In this document: positions 61,946 to 63,138 of the stretch, piece after piece | Layout: each line of letters opens with the position of its first letter | Numbering within the stretch: position 1 is the stretch's first letter | Assembly: GCF_019352175.1 (NCBI RefSeq) | Contig: NZ_JACBYI010000043.1 | Location: 1-63,138 of the forward strand | DNA: 63,138 nt | Source: Paenibacillus sp. S150 | GTDB lineage: Bacteria > Bacillota > Bacilli > Paenibacillales > Paenibacillaceae | Direction: 5' to 3' | The notes under the pieces: generated by a model | Database searches by the model: none | What the model saw: only the letters and a program-made list of their open reading frames with translations | Told to the model about the DNA's origin: nothing | Position numbers and translations under genes: made by a program

Positions 61946-62464
61946 TCAGCGGGGGTTCACTTTCACCTGGGCGCCTTTGCCGCCATACTGGATGCCGGTG
62001 TCTTTCACGCCGGCTTCCTTAAGATCAGTAAGCAGCCGTTCGACGACTGCCTTGGCAGCGGCTGCTTCCTTCGCGCCTGAGGCTTTTACCACCAGCTGTA
62101 CCGGCTTCCCGGAGCGCAGATGCTTGTCCGCCTGCCGCAGCTTCGTGTCGTAATCATGCTCCTCAATATGCGCGGTGAAGCGCAGCTCCTTAACCTTCTC
62201 CTTGCCGCCAGGGCCTGCCGAAGCGCGGCCGGAAGCGGCCTTGCGGGCAGTACCATCCTTCTGAGCGGCGGACTTGGCCCTGCCTTTGGGCATCAGGCTG
62301 CAGGGCGGCGGGCTGCTCATCAGCGAGGTGCAGACCAGGTCCGCTCCTCTCGACCGGGCCATAGCCAGCGCTTCCTCTCTTGCGACCACCCCAATCTGCT
62401 CCCCATTCAAGCCGGTAAGCACCACCTCGGATGCCCGAATTTGTTCGTTGATCAAGACTGCCAT
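61946..62464 (-). CDS. divergent paralog of translation initiation factor IF-3
   Basis: 172-aa protein with both IF-3 domains. N domain: LINEQIRASEVVLTGLNGEQIGVVAREEAL and a PPPCSLMPKG block in place of the usual PPVCRIMDYGKY. Linker: about 35 residues rich in Ala, Gly, Lys and Ser. C domain: KELRFTAHIEEHDYDTKLRQADKHL, clearly IF-3-like; the last strand is Gly/Lys-rich. It lacks the neighbours rpmI and rplT that flank the true infC. The start is the ATG 10 nt after GGGAGG. It could act on 30S subunits under special conditions, but this is inference. Confidence 0.78.
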   Translation of the reverse strand: MAVLINEQIRASEVVLTGLNGEQIGVVAREEALAMARSRGADLVCTSLMSSPPPCSLMPKGRAKSAAQKDGTARKAASGRASAGPGGKEKVKELRFTAHIEEHDYDTKLRQADKHLRSGKPVQLVVKASGAKEAAAAKAVVERLLTDLKEAGVKDTGIQYGGKGAQVKVNPR

Positions 62465-62625
62465 TGCAACCAAGCCTCCCGGGTAAATTATCCTATAGCT
62501 ATCATATACGGAACCCGCCAGCGGTTCAATTTCGATTTGCGGAAGCATGGTTAAGAGCCTATCCCAGAATAAACTAAGTAAGAACTATGGGTAAGAAAAA
62601 AGTAAGAGGTGATGAGAGTTGGCCA

Positions 62626-62722
62626 GCTAGGCCCCAACAACGGCATTTCTGCCGTTAATTCGGGGTGCCGGGGCTAGTTAGGCCTCAACAACGGCATTTC
62701 TGCCGTTAATTCGGGGTGAACA
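62626..62722. repeat. two tandem 51-bp repeat units with internal hairpins
   Basis: CAACAACGGCATTTCTGCCG and the following TTAATTCGGGGTG occur twice, at 62635 and 62686, a 51-bp period. Each unit folds AACGGCA/TGCCGTT. No gene overlaps. Confidence 0.7.
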
Positions 62723-62832
62723 GCAGTAATCTTGCAAAGAAGCTTACATTCTATGGAAATCTAAAAAAGTGCACAAAAAAAAGAGATTCCTGTATCGTAG
62801 AAGTTGTAACGACACCCACGAAAGGAGATCTC

Positions 62833-63138
62833 TTGCTGTATAAGTTACCTGAACAAGGATTGTTATGTCAAGTCACTACGTGGTTAAACACGAAAAGCAG
62901 GTTGTGGATCGGTGACCGTTATGCCAAAAAACTGAATTGGGGCAGTACCCTATTTCTTTTTTTGGAAGCGATCCTGAGCCGCCGATCCGGGGTACAGGAC
63001 ATCGCCGATTCCCTGTTCCGCACGCCTTGTTTTCAGGAGTGGACGGGGGTTTCTTCGATTCACCCCTCGTCCCTCTGCCGGAAGTTAAGCCAACTGCCAC
63101 CGGAACTCATGCGTGAACTTTACCAGTCCCGCCTCCAG
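62833..63138 (+). mobile_element. IS4-type transposase, N-terminal part, cut by the window end
   Basis: An open frame of 102 codons starts at TTG 62833 with AAAGGAG 7 nt upstream and runs off the right end. It encodes LYKLPEQGLLCQVTTWLNT, RSGVQDIADSLFRTPCF and LPPELMRELYQSRL, which fits the N-terminal region of IS4-family transposases. The catalytic DDE residues lie outside the window. The A-rich stretch at 62760-62785 probably lies near the element's left end. Confidence 0.7.

Noticed and set aside
61946..62464. The canonical infC gene
   Set aside because: Signature blocks are altered, the linker is low-complexity, and rpmI and rplT are absent next to it.
62626..62722. CRISPR array
   Set aside because: Only two units, a 51-bp period with no variable spacers, no cas genes.

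Overview
The window is the chromosome replication-origin region of a spore-forming, low-to-mid GC Firmicute. Gene content and order (rpmH/oriC/dnaA/dnaN/yaaA/recF/remB/gyrB/gyrA/rrn on one side, rnpA/yidC/jag/mnmE/mnmG/rsmG/noc/parA/parB on the other), spore proteins (YheC/D, YyaC, YjzC-like) and several protein sequences point to Paenibacillus or a close relative. The genus call is inference; no 16S gene lies inside the window.

Left arm (1-12.1 kb, mostly minus strand): tandem promoters and leader of an rRNA operon that continues off the left end, an HD-GYP protein, gyrA, a spore-coat ATP-grasp gene in the opposite orientation that separates gyrA from gyrB, then gyrB, remB, recF, yaaA, dnaN and dnaA. 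The origin is bipartite: DnaA boxes upstream of dnaA (about 11.93-12.32 kb), and an AT-rich unwinding region with a DnaA-trio plus DnaA box between dnaA and dnaN (about 10.38-10.49 kb).

Right arm (12.5-28.7 kb, mostly plus strand): rpmH, rnpA, yidC, jag, mnmE, mnmG, rsmG, then the chromosome-organisation genes noc, parA and parB with two parS sites (one intergenic, one inside parB). A cysteine-desulfurase-like gene, DUF4446, yyaC, DUF3343, an MscS channel, DUF951, tRNA-Ser(CGA), a YjzC-like gene and the rpsF-ssb-rpsR operon follow.

Middle (28.7-44.2 kb): a sigma-A-like promoter, a 7-codon leader peptide and a strongly folded leader with terminators precede a decayed MutS2-type ATPase gene. 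This is the most unusual regulatory arrangement here. Then come a peptide-binding lipoprotein, an LCP cell-wall ligase, CBS and MazG-like proteins, yybS-gdpP-rplI-dnaB, purA with a structured 5' leader, an uncharacterised membrane protein and an M23/LysM/G5 peptidase.

Right part (44.3-63.1 kb): the essential cell-wall operon walR-walK-yycH-yycI-yycJ, an HtrA-type protease, a cold-shock gene and a YdjO-like gene, the cytochrome bd operon cydABDC behind two identical-pattern palindromic operators, a frameshifted small gene, a CxxH/CxxC protein, an MFS pump divergent from an ArsR-type regulator, a divergent second copy of translation initiation factor IF-3, a tandem 51-bp repeat, and the start of an IS4-type transposase running off the right end. 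A dispersed double-hairpin repeat occurs after the purA and cold-shock terminators, with a partial copy after rpsR. No CRISPR array was seen.
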